DNA of 64,000 nt. Source: Gentiana macrophylla (taxonomy: Eukaryota; Streptophyta; Magnoliopsida; Gentianales; Gentianaceae). The notes under the pieces are model-generated. The model saw nothing but the letters and a program-made list of their open reading frames with translations, searched no databases and was not told where the DNA came from. Every line of letters begins with the position of its first letter. Position 1 is the stretch's first letter. Positions 62,577-64,000 of this stretch are shown here, piece after piece. The position numbers were made by a program, and so were the translations under genes. The stretch is from positions 1-64,000 of the forward strand of contig JAOBSW010001153.1 in the NCBI GenBank assembly GCA_026214975.1, in the 5' to 3' direction.

Positions 62577-62820
62577 CATGGATTGCAATAGATGGAAAGA
62601 AAACATAACGGTGAAAGAACAGGACATCTACGCATATACAAAGGCCACAGAGGCTCACAATAAAACATCCATGTCGAATAATGAAACATGTATATAAAAG
62701 TAAATCACTTATTTAACATGGATTCGTAGATGGAAAGATGTAAACATGCAAGTTCAGAACATCTACGTAAAAATAACTAGTCATAGAAGCTCATATGAAA
62801 ATATCCACATCAAATAAAGC
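62577..62820 (-). repeat. Tandem duplication, about 140 bp unit
   Basis: ACATGGATTGCAATAGATGG (62,577) and ACATGGATTCGTAGATGG (62,717) open two similar stretches, each going on through ACATCTACG and GAAGCTCA/GAGGCTCA. The second copy matches 34,390-34,500 of internal region 1 in reverse. Confidence 0.65.
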
Positions 62821-63371
62821 ATAAAAAATCAATTTAAAAATTTTGGAACCTGAACGTGCGTTCAACATACCAAACGGGCGTTCAAAACATATTCAGGGCG
62901 GACGGACGCTCACTTACTATGGACGCCCCCGTCGACTCAAAGCAGTAAAAGCACAATGCAGACTCGATTGATACCGTAAAACAAAGAAGCAACCCTAACA
63001 TCATATCCTAATACCATATCATTAAAACAGAAACCCTAGTGTTTATTGAAAACAAAACTATGAAACCTAAATTCACGTTTCATAAATTGAGTAAAAAACT
63101 TTTTGCACATTCTTAACCCAACGGTCATCGAAACATGGCAAAAATAAAAACTCTCAATTTATTTAACGCTACTTTTTATTGAAAGAAATAAAGAAACAAA
63201 AACAGAAAAAGATACGGAAACCTAAACAGAAACCTACCTACGAAAAATTTAAAACAGAAAACAAGAAAATGAAAAAAAAAGGGAGAAAAACGTGTTGAAA
63301 TCTTCTGAGCCCAAAATGGAAGGGAAAACAGTGGATTTTGACCTCGAAAACGGCACTGAACAGCCTATGGC

Positions 63372-63472
63372 GTTCACCACGTCGTCGGCGTCGGAACGAG
63401 CTTTCCGAATTGGGGTCCTGCGTTCCAAACGGACACTCGAGCCGAAAGTTACGGCCAAAATACTAACGAGTG
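63372..63472 (+). repeat. Single-copy satellite B-like segment in a retrotransposon leader
   Basis: CACCACGTCGTCGGCGTCGG, AGCTTTCC, AAACGGACACTCGAGCCGAA, GTTACGGCCAAAATACTA match in order and spacing the half-monomer CACCACGTCGTTGGCATCGG ... GCTTTCC ... AACGGACACGGGAGCCGAA ... GTTATGGCCAAAATACTA. By eye about three quarters of positions agree over 100 bp. It is not tandem here and lies between the primer site and internal region of the minus-strand element. Confidence 0.88.
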
Positions 63473-63983
63473 CTAAAACGATCCCTTTTATCCAAAAAAT
63501 TTGACCGTGAAAAACGTGGAGTCAGATGATTCAACCTTAGAACCCTACCTACGAAACCTACCTACGAGAAACAGAAACCCTAAACCACGATATCTACCTA
63601 AAACAAAAATAAATAAAAAATCGGTGATGAGACAGGCCAGGCCAGGCGCCAAGTTATCGGACGGACGTCCGCCTAGAGAAAGAACAGGACGGGCGTCCAA
63701 GTTACTGGACGCTCGTCTGCCTGGGCAAAACACAAACAGAGACGATCAGATTTGGACGGACGGGCGTCCAATAGCTCAGGTCGCCCGTTTACGTTCAAAC
63801 TGAAGCACATAAACGCTGCTAAACACGAAAACAGGTCCAAACTAAACACGAAAACTAAACAAAACCCTAATTGGAACCTAAACACAAACCTATGAAAAAT
63901 TAATAATCACTAGATAACACAAACTACCTACGAAAAACAAAACAGAACAACTTTAGAAAAATTAATAATGAACTGGACAACCG

Positions 63984-63997
63984 CACCGATTCCCCGG
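63984..63997 (-). other. Primer-site-like sequence at window end
   Basis: CACCGATTCCCCGG corresponds to the reverse complement of 33,903-33,915 (CCGGGAATCGGTG) next to the tRNA-Asp primer site of internal region 1. The rest of the site would lie just past the window end. Confidence 0.55.
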
Positions 63998-64000
63998 AAA

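Larger units (their letters stand above)
61330..64000 (-). mobile_element. Diverged minus-strand relative of the tRNA-Asp element (runs off window)
   Basis: On the minus strand from the window end: primer-site-like sequence (63,984-63,997), a leader with GACGCCCGTCC motifs and a satellite B-like stretch, then internal sequence (63,180-62,570) homologous to 33,960-34,520, then an LTR (about 62,570-61,330) homologous to LTR1-3. Homology is clear but well diverged, so this is another, older subfamily. The internal region is short and non-coding. The 5' LTR would lie beyond 64,000. Confidence 0.78.

Noticed and set aside
63501..63803. 100-codon frame near the window end
   Set aside because: Lies over GC-rich GACGCCCGTCC motif clusters in a non-coding leader; composition explains it.

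Overview
The window is repeat-dense heterochromatin of a flowering plant, probably a eudicot; the genus cannot be named from sequence alone. The evidence is two satellite families with nucleosome-scale monomers (about 172 and 176 bp) and several classic plant LTR retrotransposon types with tRNA-complementary primer sites. I see no host gene, rRNA, tRNA gene or CRISPR. Nearly all open frames are satellite artefacts or transposon remnants.

Layout. 1-10,031 is satellite A, 172-bp monomers built of five diverged sub-repeats. It abuts directly satellite B (10,032-21,879), with about 170- and 183-bp length variants. Between about 12.3 and 21.6 kb satellite B forms an 11-monomer higher-order repeat of about 1.93 kb. 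An LTR element block (21,880-40,906) with no coding capacity, a tRNA-Asp-type primer site and three LTRs sits in satellite B, flanked by the 5-bp duplication AACTT. Its first LTR is split by a Ty1/copia SIRE/Maximus-type element (22,785-33,331, duplication AGTTG). That copia element carries a 4.2-kb internal inversion, so gag/protease and integrase/RT/RNase H now lie on opposite strands. Satellite B resumes at 40,907-48,564. It is then broken by a minus-strand, apparently non-coding Ty3/gypsy-type element with chromovirus-like ends (48,565-58,934, two 2.4-kb LTRs). A short satellite B remnant follows (58,935-59,264). Next comes a Ty3/gypsy 5' fragment with LTR, primer site, leader and broken retropepsin (59,265-61,329). 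That fragment is interrupted by a minus-strand, diverged relative of the tRNA-Asp element, which runs to the window end.

Relations. Insertion order can be read from the nesting: satellite B, then the three-LTR element, then the copia element, then its inversion. Three links are notable. First, about 100 bp of the leader of the last element (63,372-63,472) is clearly homologous to half a satellite B monomer, pointing to a retrotransposon leader as the source of the satellite (or the reverse). Second, the 3' non-coding part of the copia element matches the 3' internal part of the tRNA-Asp element. Third, many differences between near-identical repeat copies sit at CAG/CTG/CCG trinucleotides. 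This looks like long-read base-calling error at CHG-methylated cytosines, and it means many frameshifts and monomer variants here may not be real.
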